DNA from: Conchocele bisecta | Taxonomy: Eukaryota > Mollusca > Bivalvia > Lucinida > Thyasiridae | Assembly (NCBI GenBank): GCA_029237695.1 | Contig: CM055265.1 | Coordinates: 78,486,447-78,550,446 of the forward strand | Length of the DNA: 64,000 bases | Direction: 5' to 3' | Part shown: piece by piece, positions 44,932 through 56,634 of the stretch | Layout: every line of letters begins with the position of its first letter | Numbering within the stretch: position 1 is the stretch's first letter | Notes under the pieces: model-generated | Database searches by the model: none | What the model saw: the letters and a program-made list of their open reading frames with translations, nothing else | What the model was told of the DNA's origin: nothing | Translations under genes and position numbers: made by a program

Positions 44932-46155
44932 GTTAGTAATCATATGAGACACGCCATGCAGAATTATGACAAAGTTTTATCAACTTTTGACTATGAAAAA
45001 AATTGTAAACGTATTTAATGAAATTATGCAGAGTGAAATCACATGGAGTGTCATATATGCAGATTATCTGTCTGTCTGTGTGTGCTGCATTTGTTTGTCC
45101 ATCCTTCTATCTGTAGGCAAATTTCTTATGATTTATGTTTCCCTTTGCTGAAATTTGTGATATTGAACACATACCATATTTATTCTAGCCCCTCTCTAAT
45201 AGTAGCCCCCCCCCCCCCCATACATCCCCGCCATTCATTTTCAGTCAAGTCTGGGGTGAGGACCCACGCTGAGTGTAAACCATCGTCGTGAGTCATGGCT
45301 TACTGATAAACCTAGTTTCTGTTTCTTTTCATTGTGTGACAAATCCACAAATTCAATACTACATGCAGTCACAATGTGTCTAGGTGACAGTGCACTTGGT
45401 GCAGTCTCGATACTTAATGTGGGGGTAAATATTTCAGAAATTCTGTTTCTGTATTGAACAAACCCTCTGTTCCTGCTACTCCCAAGGCCAAGGACACAGT
45501 GCATCCACCAAACATATCATGAAGATAATGTCACAATAATGTATGTTTTTCTTTCATAGGGAGTATACTGTAGCCAGGTTGTCCGTCCGTCGCTAAACTT
45601 AACATCAGATAAATATGTTATAACTTCTTTTTCCTTCATCAAAATTTGTCCATATTCCACGCATGCATTCCTCTAAGGCTCTACTATCATGATGTGCCAA
45701 ATCCATGACCGTCCATACCCCGCTGATCCCAAGGTCAAGGTCACATACTTGGTCTTTTTACAAACCTTAACGTCGGAGAAATCAGTTATAAATTCTTAAT
45801 ATTTCACGCATGCATTCCTCTAAGGCTCTACTATCATGCTGTGACAAATCCACGACTGTCCGACCCCCGCTGATCCCAAGGTCAAGGTCACATACACAGT
45901 TTCTTTACAAAACTTAACATCGGAGAAATCTATTAAACACAGTATACATGTATCAAGATGAACCAACTCGTAACGACTAAAGAAATGAACTAGTCCATGT
46001 CAGTTATTTAGGGGTGAAAGGGTTAAATTGACTGGAATATTATTATACCCCAGCTGCCACGTATTACACGTCCGCCCCTAAATAACTGGTACTGGTGGCT
46101 TCATGCCAATGTTTGTTTCAATGTTATGTAAATAAACAGTTAAAAGATAACAATA
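44932..46155 (+). other. Start of DCAF11 intron 1, with truncated Helentron-like units
   Basis: 45570-45935 holds two to three units of the CC family (AACTTAACATCAGATAAATA, ACGCATGCATTCCTCTAAGG, CCCAAGGTCAAGGTCACATA) after GTCCGTCCGTCG. Neither end is complete. 45208-45220 is a C run. The remainder is unassigned. Confidence 0.5.
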
Positions 46156-47036
46156 TTAACCCTTTCAACACCACAGACCTCTATAGAGACAATGTTTGCA
46201 AACAGTGCAGATCCAGATGGGCCGGCTCGTAACGAGCCGTCTCATCAGGATCTCCACTGTTTGTTAATCATTTTAAACGTCGTACAGATTACCCTTTTAG
46301 AAGAATGGGATAATTTGAATGAACAAAATTAATGAAATAGCGTGAAACATTGGCATGGAACATCCTATTAAGTTACTTGGTGTTGAAAGGGTTAATACTG
46401 TTAACCCTTTGAACCCGAAAGCCCGCTATATGCAAACAGTGCAGATCCAGATGAGCCGGCTCGTAACGAGCCGTCTCATCAGGATCTACACTGTTTGAAA
46501 GTAATTTTCATATTTTTGAGAACAAAAAATATCCCCTTTTTATAAATGGAATAGCGTGAAACATTGGTATGGAACATCCTATTAAGTTACTTGGTGTTGA
46601 AAGGGTTAATACTGTTAACCCTTTGAACCCGAAAGCCCGCTATATGCAAACAGTGCAGATCCAGATGAGCCGGCTCGTAACGAGCCGTCTCATCAGGATC
46701 TGCACTGTTTGAAAGTAATTTTCATATTTTTGAGAACAAAAAATATCCCTTTTTATAAATGGAATAGCGTGAAACATTGGTATGGAACATCCTATTAAGT
46801 TACTTGGTGTTGAAAGGGTTAATACTGTTAACCCTTTGAACCCGAAAGCCCGCTATATGCAAACAGTGCAGATCCAGATGAGCCGGCTCGTAACGAGCCG
46901 TCTCATCAGGATCTGCACTGTTTGAAAGTAATTTTCATATTTTTGAGAACAAAAAATATCCCCTTTTTATAAATGGAATAGCGTGAAACATTGGTATGGA
47001 ACATCCTATTAAGTTACTTGGTGTTGAAAGGGTTAA
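46156..47036 (+). mobile_element. Four pB-3 MITEs in a head-to-tail array
   Basis: Units 46156-46395, 46401-46609, 46615-46822 and 46828-47036 each run from TTAACCCTTT to AAAGGGTTAA, with only TACTG between them. The last three differ at very few positions and have a period of 213-214. Each has the core GAGCCGGCTCGTAACGAGCC. This is a MITE turning into a satellite-like array. Confidence 0.85.
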
Positions 47037-47805
47037 AGGTACATCCCCACTCAGTAGACAGAAGATGTTCTTTATATTAGAGACATCGTCTGAGACATTT
47101 TCTGGCAAAATAAAAGCTTTATTATACATTTATATCAGAAGTAAATTTCCACACTGATATTAGGGGCGATAACCGTGTTTCCTTAAAATGTTAACGGACT
47201 TTACTATTTATTCTCTGTATTTATATTGGGGACCTTCCAGGGTGTCTGGTTTAGAGAGGTTTCACTGTACTCAGTGAAACCTCTATAAACTGGACACCCT
47301 GCCTTCTGCAGCATGATAAAGGTACCACAATTTTTTTTTACTCCAACTTGCTACTTCTGATTTCAATTGGGTTTTTGACAATTTTAATTGGGTATTTAAG
47401 CAAATACGCAACTTATCTGCAGCGCTGGCATATGGGACCCTAAACAAAATTGGCATTTTGAAGAAACATGTACTATTTTATTTTGTTTTCAATGACAATG
47501 ACAGACAGATGGAACCTCAATATCAAAGAAATATGTCTTCCCTTGCTATCGCAATAATTGGTTTATTTAATGGTGTTTAACAGCCTGTCAACAACGACGT
47601 GTACGGTCATTTTACACCGGAATAACGTGACCAAATCCTGTCTTTCACCTGTACAGTGGAACCTCTCTAAAGCGGGCACCAAGAAAACACATTTGATCTT
47701 ATTTTTCATGAGTTTCTTGGTCATTAATCTCAAGTGATAATATCTGTTCTTGATCGCATAGCACATGACTATGGTGCAGAATGATCAAATGATTATGCCT
47801 GGATT
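47037..47805. other. Intron sequence with family H and J fragments
   Basis: 47236-47302: inverted GGTTTCACTGTACTCAGTGAAACC halves of family H. 47305-47426: end of a J element (ACTTATCTGCAGCGCTG). 47655: single H arm. The rest is unassigned. Confidence 0.55.
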
Positions 47806-47994
47806 ACAGTGAAACGTCTCTAAGCCGGACACCCTGGGAGGCAAGGTGTCCGGCTTAGAGAGGTTTCACTGTGTACAGTGAAACCTCTCTAAACCGGACA
47901 CCCTGGGGACGGGAGTGTGTACAGTGAAACCTCTCTAAACCGGACACCCTGGGGACCTCCCCAGGGTGTCCGGTTTAGAGAGGTTTCACTGTAC
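47806..47994. mobile_element. Family H MITE array (mariner/pogo-type)
   Basis: Three tandem units of ACAGTGAAACCTCTCTAAAC with CCGGACACCCTGGG, two with an inverse arm, ending GAGGTTTCACTGTAC. The arms are nearly identical, so this is recent or gene-converted. Confidence 0.8.
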
Positions 47995-48204
47995 TATGAA
48001 ATTCCCAAAATCAGAACTGAATATATACATAGAAAAATTGCAATGAGGCCAGACATTTGCAGGTCATAACCGCACCGGAGTTACTTAGTGCAACCATGTA
48101 AAAGTATTAGATTTAGTGCTAATCTGACTTACTTTTATAATGGGTAGAACTGGATTCAACTCTCACGTACATAAAAGCCAAAAATGTACCCGAGAGCCAA
48201 ACCA

Positions 48205-48524
48205 GTAGCCTATTTCATCAACATTGCAAAGTATACTTTACTAGTACTTTACTAGCAAAGTATACTTTGAGGGAGAAATCATTTATTTTTCCTGAAATGC
48301 ATTATTTCATATAGAACTAACAAATGCATGTATTTCATGATTAAAAGTATGCAGAATTATTATACTGAATTTATTACATTATCACCAAGCCATTAAATGG
48401 CTGTGATAATGTAATAAATTCAGTATAATAAAAATTAATAAATTTAAAAAAAAAAAAAAAAATTCTCCCTCAAAGTATACTTTGCTACTAAAGTATACTT
48501 TGCAATGTTGATGAAATAGGCTAC
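48205..48524. mobile_element. Family A palindromic MITE
   Basis: GTAGCCTATTTCATCAACAT to ATGTTGATGAAATAGGCTAC. An ACTTTACTAG duplication occurs in the left arm and a poly(A) of about 17 replaces part of the right arm near 48446. Confidence 0.8.
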
Positions 48525-49082
48525 AGATATATCGGGATTCCGGTAAGTATGAACCCAATCGTTAAACTAGAGCACAGTCGATGGCGCGCCATCGCAGTAT
48601 ACCCACTTTTCCCAAATGTTAAGTCGAAATGGGGGAGATAATCCATTAATGGGGTCGAGAAAGGGGTCAATACCGTTTCAAGTCCCTACCTATTAGGCGA
48701 CAAAAAATTCATGTTTAGATTCTCATCCAAATTTTGGGGACACTTTTATTTTTTATTTTCAGGCAATACTAAAACGAGGTGTTGAACGGCAAGGCGCAGT
48801 TGCGTGCAATAGTGTTTTATAATAACATGTTCATATTGAAGTATTGCTAATCTGGAGGGGGTGGGTGTCCGGGGTTGCTGTATTGCGCTATGTAAAGCAC
48901 TCAGATAAAAAGCTGTGCGAGCGGTATAATACGTGGGCAGCATCATTCTCGTAAATTTTACCAATTTTGTTTTTTAATTTTAATTTTTTTTTTTTAATAA
49001 AAAACCCTTGGGCGGGCCGTTTTATTAGGGGCGGGCGAGGATGAGAATCTAAACATTAATTTTTTGTAGCCTTATGGTGAAA
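48525..49082. repeat. Element with 26-bp inverted ends and flanks
   Basis: ATTCATGTTTAGATTCTCAT (about 48706) and ATGAGAATCTAAACATTAAT (about 49041) are inverted. The minus strand inside has TTTACATAGCGCAATACAGC, like a SINE tail region. Outside, GTTAAGTCGAAATGGGGGAG (48618) resembles TCTAAGTCGAAAATGAGGAG (49319), so the element interrupts a two-unit repeat. Confidence 0.55.
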
Positions 49083-49267
49083 GTGAATGGGTTTAACGTC
49101 CCGCCAACAGCTAGGGTCATATAGAGATGGGACCACAGTTGAAAGTCTCATCTGACAGATCAGTGGGATGGAAATACTATGGAAGTATTTTTGATGCCTA
49201 CGGCGAGGTTTGAACCCGCAACCTCCGGATTGGAAGTCAGGTATTCTAACCCGTAGGCCACAATCCA
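49083..49267 (-). mobile_element. SINE-1 copy, reverse orientation
   Basis: On the minus strand: GGCCTACGGGTTAGAATACC, B box GGGTTCAAACC, tail GACCCTAGCTGTTGGCGGGA and CGTTAAACCC. Confidence 0.85.
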
Positions 49268-49556
49268 GCCCTATTATGGTTACAAAGTTTTACTTCTTAC
49301 AAGGCAAAATTTGGAAATTCTAAGTCGAAAATGAGGAGATAATTCATGACCGGGGGTCCAATCAAAAATTGAAATTCACTTTGCGCATCTACACACCATA
49401 AGGAAGGCACACACCAAGTTTCAAGTCCCTACATATTACGGTTAAAAAGTTTTACTTCTTACAAGAAGCGTGACGGACACCCGTGACAAAAACAATATAC
49501 CCATTTCTTTTTTAAAAAGTTGGCATAATTAGGGTCACTTTGAATGCTCCGAACCT

Positions 49557-49799
49557 GGGGCCCGTTTCACTAAACTTCGTACGACTAAAATGTTCGTAAG
49601 TGCAACATTGTGATAGTCTGTCAATTTCACATTAACAATGTTTTCTTGTGAACAATTGATGGATTTACATTTATTGAGCATAGGCTGCATATGCAGCCTA
49701 TGCTCAATAAATGTAAATCCATTAATTGAAATTTACAGACGATCTTAAATTTGAACTTACAAACATTTTAGTCGTAAGAAGTTTAGTGAAACGGGCCCC
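49557..49799. mobile_element. Family F palindromic MITE
   Basis: GGGGCCCGTTTCACTAAACT to GTTTAGTGAAACGGGCCCC, perfect central GAGCATAGGCTGCATATGCA palindrome. Confidence 0.85.
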
Positions 49800-50416
49800 G
49801 GCTACCCGTGCTCCTGAACATGGAATTGGGGCATAAACACAATTACTATAAATCACAATTATATATATACCTTTATGGCAGTACTGGTTTCATCACAATA
49901 ACCATGTATTTGGATACAATTTGTTTTGAGGGGTTTCCAAAGCAAATTGTGTCCAAATATTTAGGGTTATTACGGTCTGTGGGCAAAATAAAGTATATTT
50001 AATAGAACATGTTTTGGCTACACATTTGGTTTCTAACAGTTGTGACGGGGTTGAGAAATTGGCGCTTATGGTATTTTCAACCTGCGTACATGCACCCAGA
50101 TCAGCATATGCATTTGTGCAGTCTGATCAAGGTCGTCATTGTTCGTCATTTAGTCGGTAAAACAACTGTCATGATTTTGACAAACAATACAGACCCTGAT
50201 AAGGCTGCAAATGTATGCTAGCCTATCGTTGTGATAATATAAATCTGTTCCTCGAAGTTTGCACTTGATATCAAGACGGTTGATCCGCAAGACGGTTGAT
50301 GTCGATACCGGTAATTGTGAACTAAAATATAGCAATAATCTGCAGGGTGTTGACATACCGTAATAGCCCTACATATTTGGACACCATTTATTTGGGTATC
50401 TGAAGATATGATTTTT
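49800..50416. repeat. Palindromic ATTTGGATACAATTTG repeat and flanks
   Basis: At 49908-49965 GTATTTGGATACAATTTGTT faces GCAAATTGTGTCCAAATA. A second copy is at 52180-52310, and 50370-50390 has a half. Family C-like pieces lie near 50090-50140 (CAGATCAGCATATGCATTTG). Confidence 0.55.
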
Positions 50417-50711
50417 AGGGCCCCTGTCTGTCTGTCCGTCTGTTTATTTCTTGAAAGTTTTTATAAGAGTTTCTCAAATTACCTATAATTTCTGTTTGCC
50501 TTCAGCCAATATCTTCATATTGCCCACATGCATTACTTTTCAGTAACTATACATTATTCCACAATAATAAAAAATGCCCTCGCTACCTGATCGTATGTCC
50601 GTCTGTCTGTCTGTCTGTCTGTCTGTCTGTTTATTTATTTGAAAGTTTTTGTAAGATTTTCTCAAATACAATGTAGGGGCCCTACGAGCCTCAATAGACC
50701 ACATTTTCTAG
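50417..50711 (+). mobile_element. Helentron-like element BB
   Basis: AGGGCCCCTGTCTGTC at the left; two partial units (GAAAGTTTTTATAAGAGTTT); (GTCT)n; then GTAGGGGCCCTACGAGCC and CACATTTTCTAG before TT. Fits the shared end plan although the 3' hairpin is weak. Confidence 0.6.
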
Positions 50712-50777
50712 TTATCATTGTATTCATGTTGCTCATTTATATTGTTCATCATATTAATATTTTTACCCTAATCATCT

Positions 50778-52022
50778 GGGGGCCGTTTCACTAAACTTCG
50801 TACAACTAAAATGTTTGTAAGTGCAAAATTATCATAGTCTGTAATTTTCACATTAACAATGTTTTCTTGTAAACAATTATTGGATTTACATTTATTATAC
50901 CCCCCGCAACGAGTTGTGGTGGGGGTATACTGGAGTCAGGTTGTCCGTCCGTGCGTCCGTCTGTACGTCCGTAAACTTAACATCAGAGAAATATTGTTAT
51001 AACTTCTATTTCCTTCATCTAAATTGCTTGATATTTCACACATGCATTCCTGTAAGGCTCTACTACCATGCTGTGCCAAATCCACGACCATCCAACCCCC
51101 GCAGATCCCAAGGTCAAGGTCAAATACTTAGTCCGTAAACTTAACATCAGAGAAATATTGTTATAACTTCTATTTCTTTCATCTAAAATGCTTAATATTT
51201 CACACATGCATTCCTGTAAGGCTCTACTACCATGCTATGCCAAATCCACGACCGTCCCACCCCCGCAGATCCCAAGGTCAAGGTCAAATACTTAGTCTCT
51301 TTACAAAACTTAACATCAGAGAAATATTGTTATAACTTCTATTTCCTTCATCTAAAATGCTTCATATTTCACACATGCATTCATGTAAGGCTCTACTACC
51401 ATGCTGTGCCAAATCCACGACCATCTAACCCCCGCTGATACCAAGGTCAATGTCAAATACTTAGTCTCTTTACAAAACTTAACATCAGAGAAATATTGTT
51501 ATAACTTCTATTTCCTTCATCTAAAATGCTTCATATTTCACACATGCATTCATGTAAGGCTCTACTACCATGCTGTGCCAAATCCACGACCATCTAACCC
51601 CCGCTGATACCAAGGTCAATGTCAAATACTTAGTCTCTTTACAAAACTTAACATCAGAGAAATATTGTTCTAACTTCTATTTCCTTCATCTAAAATGCTT
51701 AATATTTCACACATGCATTCCTGTAAGGCTCTACTACCATGCTGTGCCAAATCCATGACCGTCCAACCCCCGCAGATCCCAAGGTCAAGGTCAAATACTT
51801 AGTCTCTTTACAAAACTTAACATCAGAGAAATATTGTTATAACTTCTATTTCCTTTATCTAAAATGCTTAATATTTCACACATGCATTCATGTAAGGCTC
51901 TACTACCATGCTGTGCCAAATCCACGACCATCCAACCCCCGCTGATACCAAGGTCAAGGTCAAATACCTAAATTTGCACTTACGAACATTTTAGTCGTAA
52001 GAAGTTTAGTGAAGTGGCCCCC
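50778..52022. mobile_element. Family F MITE split by Helentron-like element CC
   Basis: Left F arm to 50896 (GGATTTACATTTATT) and right F arm from 51968 (CTAAATTTGCACTTACGAAC). The central palindrome of F is missing, so insertion was accompanied or followed by a deletion. Confidence 0.8.
50897..51967 (+). mobile_element. Helentron-like element CC with six 169-bp units, 3' truncated
   Basis: 5' ATACCCCCCGCAACGAGTTG with GTGGTGGGGGTATAC, then GTCCGTCC and about six units with AAACTTAACATCAGAGAAAT, CACACATGCATTC and CCCAAGGTCAAGGTCAAATA. Adjacent units start exactly 169 bp apart. The units are homologous to those of P and Q, which have different ends. Confidence 0.85.
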
Positions 52023-52649
52023 AGATTGCCTACCACATCTAGCATATTATTATTTTTATTCTTCATCTACATAGCTTGGCCCAAAATGATACCCTTTTGT
52101 GTTGATGGGCCGTTAAGCACCATTCCATTTATTTGGGAACACATAAACATATATGGTTTCCTTACAGCAGTGAGTGTGCCAATATTTAGGGTTATTATGG
52201 CAGTACTGGTTTAATCACAATAATAATGTATTTGGATACAATTTGTTTTGGGAAACCCCTAGGGAAGCAAATTGTGTCCGAATATCTAGACCTATTATGG
52301 TACTACATGTATATTGTTATTGAGAGAAAATTCTATGAGAAAGAAATATTATCATAAAGTCACCTAATAAAGTGTGTATTAGCAAAATTCTTTGGCCACT
52401 CTCCAAGAAGTATAAAGTAAACAAAGAATGCTTCAAACGCAAATTTAGAAATACTACTCCGTCATAATGCTTATGCAATGCAATGTTATTAGAGTTATGT
52501 ACTCAAAGGGCATAAGTCCCATATGATAATTTCTCTATTATCACAGTCACGTTTGTGCATCGGATTTATTGTCTCCAACCTGGTGATAACCTTAGACTGT
52601 TTGTCAGACAGAGGCAAAGTCGGTTTTTAAGTGATTCTATAAATAGTTC
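52023..52649. other. Intron sequence
   Basis: 52180-52310 holds the second copy of the palindromic TTTGGATACAATTTGTTTTG repeat. The rest is unassigned. Confidence 0.45.
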
Positions 52650-53450
52650 AAAAGTTCAAAAGTCAGGTGAAAATTTAGAACACCATGCTTGGTATTAATA
52701 CTAGTGTCCTGAAACACAGACATAAGGAAATACAATAAAAACAGCAACTGTGAAAACAATGAGTGTATTGTAAACGGTCTAGAGTATGATTTATATGCGA
52801 ATATATGTCAAATACGTGCAGGTACAATTGTAGCAATACATGTGATAAATATCTATGATACAATTAACTTCAGTCTACAATTTTCAGGTATTTTTGTTAT
52901 TTCTTAATGAAAGTATATGTTGTGACCACTCATTTGAACCGTCTTGATGAGACAGTTCAAATGGTGGTCACAACATATACGTGTATATGTTGTGACCACT
53001 CATTTGAACCGTCTCGATGAGACGGTTCTAATGGTGGTCACAACATATACTTTCATTGAGAAAAAACAAAAATACCTGAAAATTGTCTATCTATGATACA
53101 ATTAACTTCACAACATATACTTTCATTAAGAAATATATCATAGATATTTATCACATATATTGCTACAATTGTACCTGCACGTATTTGACATATATTCGCA
53201 TATAAATCATACTCTAGACCGTTTACAATTAACTCATTGTTTTCACAGTTGCTGTTTTTATTTTATTTCCTTATGTCTGTGTTTCAGGACACTAGTATTA
53301 ATACCAAGCATGGTGTTCTAAATTTTCACCCGACTTTTGAACTTGATGAGATGGTTCAAATGGTGGTCACAACATATACGTGTATATGTTGTGACCACTC
53401 ATTTGAACCGTCTCGATGAGACGGTTCAAATGGTGGTCACAACATATACT
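52650..53450. repeat. Long inverted repeat containing further palindromes (family I)
   Basis: Arms 52650-52885 and 53100-53345 are inverse of each other over about 235 bp, with high identity (GAACACCATGCTTGGTATTA outermost, GATACAATTAACTT innermost). The 214-bp spacer has two copies of the palindrome GTTGTGACCACTCATTTGAA with inverse, and a third follows at 53390. Related palindromes are at 55436, 59865 and 61914. The whole could extrude as a cruciform or transcribe as a long hairpin. Confidence 0.8.
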
Positions 53451-53779
53451 TCTGATGAGAAATAAAAAAATTATTTAATGTTATTCCGTCAGAAAGATTG
53501 TGTACTTTCAGAATGTAATCGGTTAACCCTCTCACCCCGGACAATCTGGCACTGATTGTTCTGTTCTAATGTTTGGCCTAGTCCTTTAATATGTAGGAAC
53601 TCCCACAATTTATTGCATTCCTGTACAGATTATGAGGGAATACATACACACTCGCATACCTGTGGTTTCATTAACCCTTTCAACCCCTGGCAACAGCAAT
53701 GGACTCGTCCATGATAATTTTCAGATTATTCCATTAATTAGAAACGTGATAATTATGCAGGCTGTGGAAATTCTATAAA
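53451..53779. other. Intron sequence with a TTAACCCTTT-started fragment
   Basis: At 53671 TTAACCCTTTCAACCCCTGG begins a short, unassigned piggyBac-type piece. Confidence 0.45.
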
Positions 53780-53805
53780 ATTAACCCTTTCACCTCTAAG
53801 TAACT

Positions 53806-54109
53806 GTAGCCGATTTCATCAAAATTGCAAAGTATACTTTCCTAGCAAAGTATACTTTGAGGGAGCAATCATTGATTTTTCCGAAATGCATTATTTCATG
53901 CAGAACTAACGATTGCATATATTTGATGATTAAAACTATGCAGAATTATTATACTGAATTTATTACATTATCACAGCCAAAATGGCTGTGATAATGTAAT
54001 AAATTCAGTATAATAAAAATTAATAAATTTATCCTTAAATTGAAAATTTCTCCCTCAAAGTATACTTTGCTAGATAAGTATACTTTGCAATGTTGATGAA
54101 ATAGGCTAC
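53806..54109. mobile_element. Family A palindromic MITE
   Basis: GTAGCCGATTTCATCAAAAT to TGTTGATGAAATAGGCTAC, with the perfect centre CAGCCAAAATGGCTG. Confidence 0.85.
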
Positions 54110-54173
54110 TGGAATATGGACTCTCAAATGTTATTTTCAGACTATTTCATTCATCAGAAAGGTGTATCGTTTT

Positions 54174-54422
54174 TTAACCCTTAGACCGCTACTCACAACA
54201 ATTGTCGTCTGCTGTTGCTTTTATATCTTGCCTTATTTCGCAATAAAAACATGGTTTGACAGCACTTCAGAATAATTTCCAATGGAAATTATTCTGAAAT
54301 GCTGTCAAAGCATGTTGTAAATTATTCTAAAGTGCTGTCAAAGCATGTTTGTGATGATAAAAGTGGAAAATAGAAAATAAACAGCAGACGACAACAAAAT
54401 TAGATAGTGGTCTAAGGGTTAA
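54174..54422. mobile_element. piggyBac-like palindromic MITE pB-1
   Basis: TTAACCCTTAGACCGCTACT to AGTGGTCTAAGGGTTAA, centre TTTCCAATGGAAATTATTCT. Confidence 0.85.
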
Positions 54423-54639
54423 CAATCAGAAAATATCCACAAATGGTGCAGATCCTGAGGAGATAGCTCGTTACGAGCTGGCTCATCTGGATCTACAATG
54501 TTTGCAAACTTTATGATAGAGGTCTGTAGTGTTAAAAGTGCTAATATATATGTTTTACATAGCAAAATTGAACCTTATTCTGTAAATTCTATGGGTCAAA
54601 TGTACAAAGGTCAAAATGGGTCATTATAGGGGTCAAATC

Positions 54640-55075
54640 TTCAACAGGGGGTGCGAACGTGATGGCGTAAATTAACGGTAGGGGTTCCTCCTTATATGAA
54701 TCATGATTTGCCTGTTTCGGCCCTCAGGTACGTTTTATCTTTGGCTCTTGTTACCTGGGAGTTGAATTGGCTTATTGCCCATTATAAAAGTAGTAAGATT
54801 ATTACTGATCCTGCTGCTTTTGGGAGGGGGGCTAAAAGATTCTGGTGTAGTGAGGACCTGACACCAGATCAGGATTATTCTGATTTCAGGGCTGAGTATA
54901 TATTTTTTTATTGTAAATATTCAGTTCTGATTCTGGGATTTTCCCCCAATTTGTACATGTACTTGAACCTGTAGTCATGTACTTGTGCAGGTAATAATGG
55001 GATTTAATGCTAAACCCATTGACCGGCCTTAAATGACCTTAGCTGTTGATAGGCCGTTAAACACCAACAAACAAC
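54640..55075 (+). mobile_element. SINE-2 retroposon
   Basis: GGCCCTCAGGTACGTTTTAT, GACCTGACACCAGATCAGGA and CAGTTCTGATTCTGGGATTT in the body; 3' end AATGACCTTAGCTGTTGATA with GGCCGTTAAACACC and an (AACAA)n tail. Copies at 21130 and 61062. Confidence 0.6.
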
Positions 55076-55532
55076 AAATCTTCAACATGGATTGTAAATC
55101 TTCAACCTGGATCTTGTATAGTAAGGTGCCTGGCTCTGGATCAGGAGACTGTCTTTCATGGCTGAAGGTTTTATTGTGTCTTCAGTTCTGAACGTACTGT
55201 ACTTTACAATTGCATTCCCTTTTGTAATAGATCGGATGTAAAACGTTGAACATGCGTAAAATAATAATCAACCAATCAGTGAATCATAATTGAAAATCTT
55301 CAAAGTAGAACGGAAATCTGGTTGTAAATCTAGCATTTATACCTTGTACTGGCCCACTTCATGTTGAATACACCCATACTTGGTATGAACAAATTGAAAT
55401 AGTTTCCGTTATTTTTATTAGTACTCAAACGTATATTTTGCTACCACTCATTTAATAGAACCGTCTCGACGAGACAGTTCTATTAAATGAGTGGTAACAA
55501 CACATACTTATGTGCATATTTAAGAGAGTTAC
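55076..55532. repeat. SINE-2 fragment and a family I palindrome
   Basis: 55125-55195 has GGTGCCTGGCTCTGGATCAG. 55436-55508 is a palindrome, GCTACCACTCATTTAATAGA with its inverse around TCTCGACGAGA. Confidence 0.6.
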
Positions 55533-55786
55533 ATAGCTGCAGATAAGTTTTGTATCTAAAGAGTATTATACAAACCATATTTCAAATTCAATGCATATTT
55601 TACTTTTACAAATGTATTATTGATTATACCCCCGGCATACGAAGTATGTTGAGGGGTATATAGTTTTTGTAATTCCGTCCGTCCTTCCGTCCGTCCGTCC
55701 ATAGGTCCACGTTAAAGTTTTTGGGTACCCATTATCTCTGTAACGGTAAGTCAGATTGACCTCAACTTCATATTATAAGTTATTGT

Positions 55787-56634
55787 GATTCTACACAGGC
55801 TATATGGTGTAATATTGCCCGTCTGGAGGTATGTTTATCGCCGAGGGTGAACATACCTTCAGACGGGCAATATTACACCATATGCCTGTGTAGAATCACA
55901 ATAACGTATTTGTCATACCGCAGATCCTCTATTTGGCCGTATAAACATATCTCTTCTTTTGATCTTTGCGTTTTTTTCAGGAAGAAAAATAATCCGAGAT
56001 TCGATTTTCTACCGTCAGTCTTAATATAAAGGCGTAAATGAACATTTTGTTTTTTTATTAAGCAAAATTAAACGAAAACAAACTAAATATGGAGTAAGAA
56101 ATCCATCGAAAACGACTTTATGATAGTTTTTTTATATTGTGTAATTTAATTTATATTCCACTGCTCTATCGATCTGCTCTCCCTTTGGCACCTCTAGAAT
56201 AATGCGACTGGTTCCCAAACATTCGCTGTCATTGCTATGCTGCGTTTCGTGCGTGGAACCCATAGTTTGTGACCTAAATATAGCCGTGTCATGAAGCCAA
56301 GTGTGTTGAGATTTGAAAACACTAAACGGGACAGTTTGGCTAATTTTTCGCTCAAATTTTGATGAGCGAAGAATATTTATGGAAAATTAAACAAAGACTG
56401 GTTTTGAGTGTACAATTTGTTACTTTTATTGATCAATTCGGGGTTTTATTGTCTTTAGTGAGGAATACAATTCGCAATCACTAGACGCTTGCAAAATGTG
56501 TCTTCATTGGACGCGAGGCGCCGGAGGGGAATCGCAATTACTCTATGTCCTACGGCCTTGGCAGGTCATATAATATATATGACCAGGCAAGCTAGCCAAT
56601 CAAAAGCCGAGAAACTTATCTGCGGTATGACAAA
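55787..56634. mobile_element. Insertion in a D unit with a strong palindrome
   Basis: The D unit is broken after ACCTCAACTTCATATTA and resumes at CTGCCTTGTCATCATCC. Inside, 55788-55907 folds on itself (GATTCTACACAGGC with inverse, ATATTGCCCGTCTGGAGGTA with inverse). TTTGTCATACCGCAGAT (about 55910) and ATCTGCGGTATGACAAAC (56617) are inverted, bounding a 700-bp AT-rich interior of unknown nature. Confidence 0.5.

Larger units (their letters stand above)
53780..54545 (-). mobile_element. pB-3 MITE (reverse) cut by a family A and a pB-1 MITE
   Basis: TTAACCCTTTCACCTCTAAG and CTCGTTACGAGCTGGCTCAT with GAGGTCTGTAGTGTTAAAAG are the two outer parts. Family A occupies 53806-54109 and pB-1 occupies 54174-54422. 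Between them lies an interior pB-3 strip (TTATTTTCAGACTATTTCAT). Confidence 0.75.
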
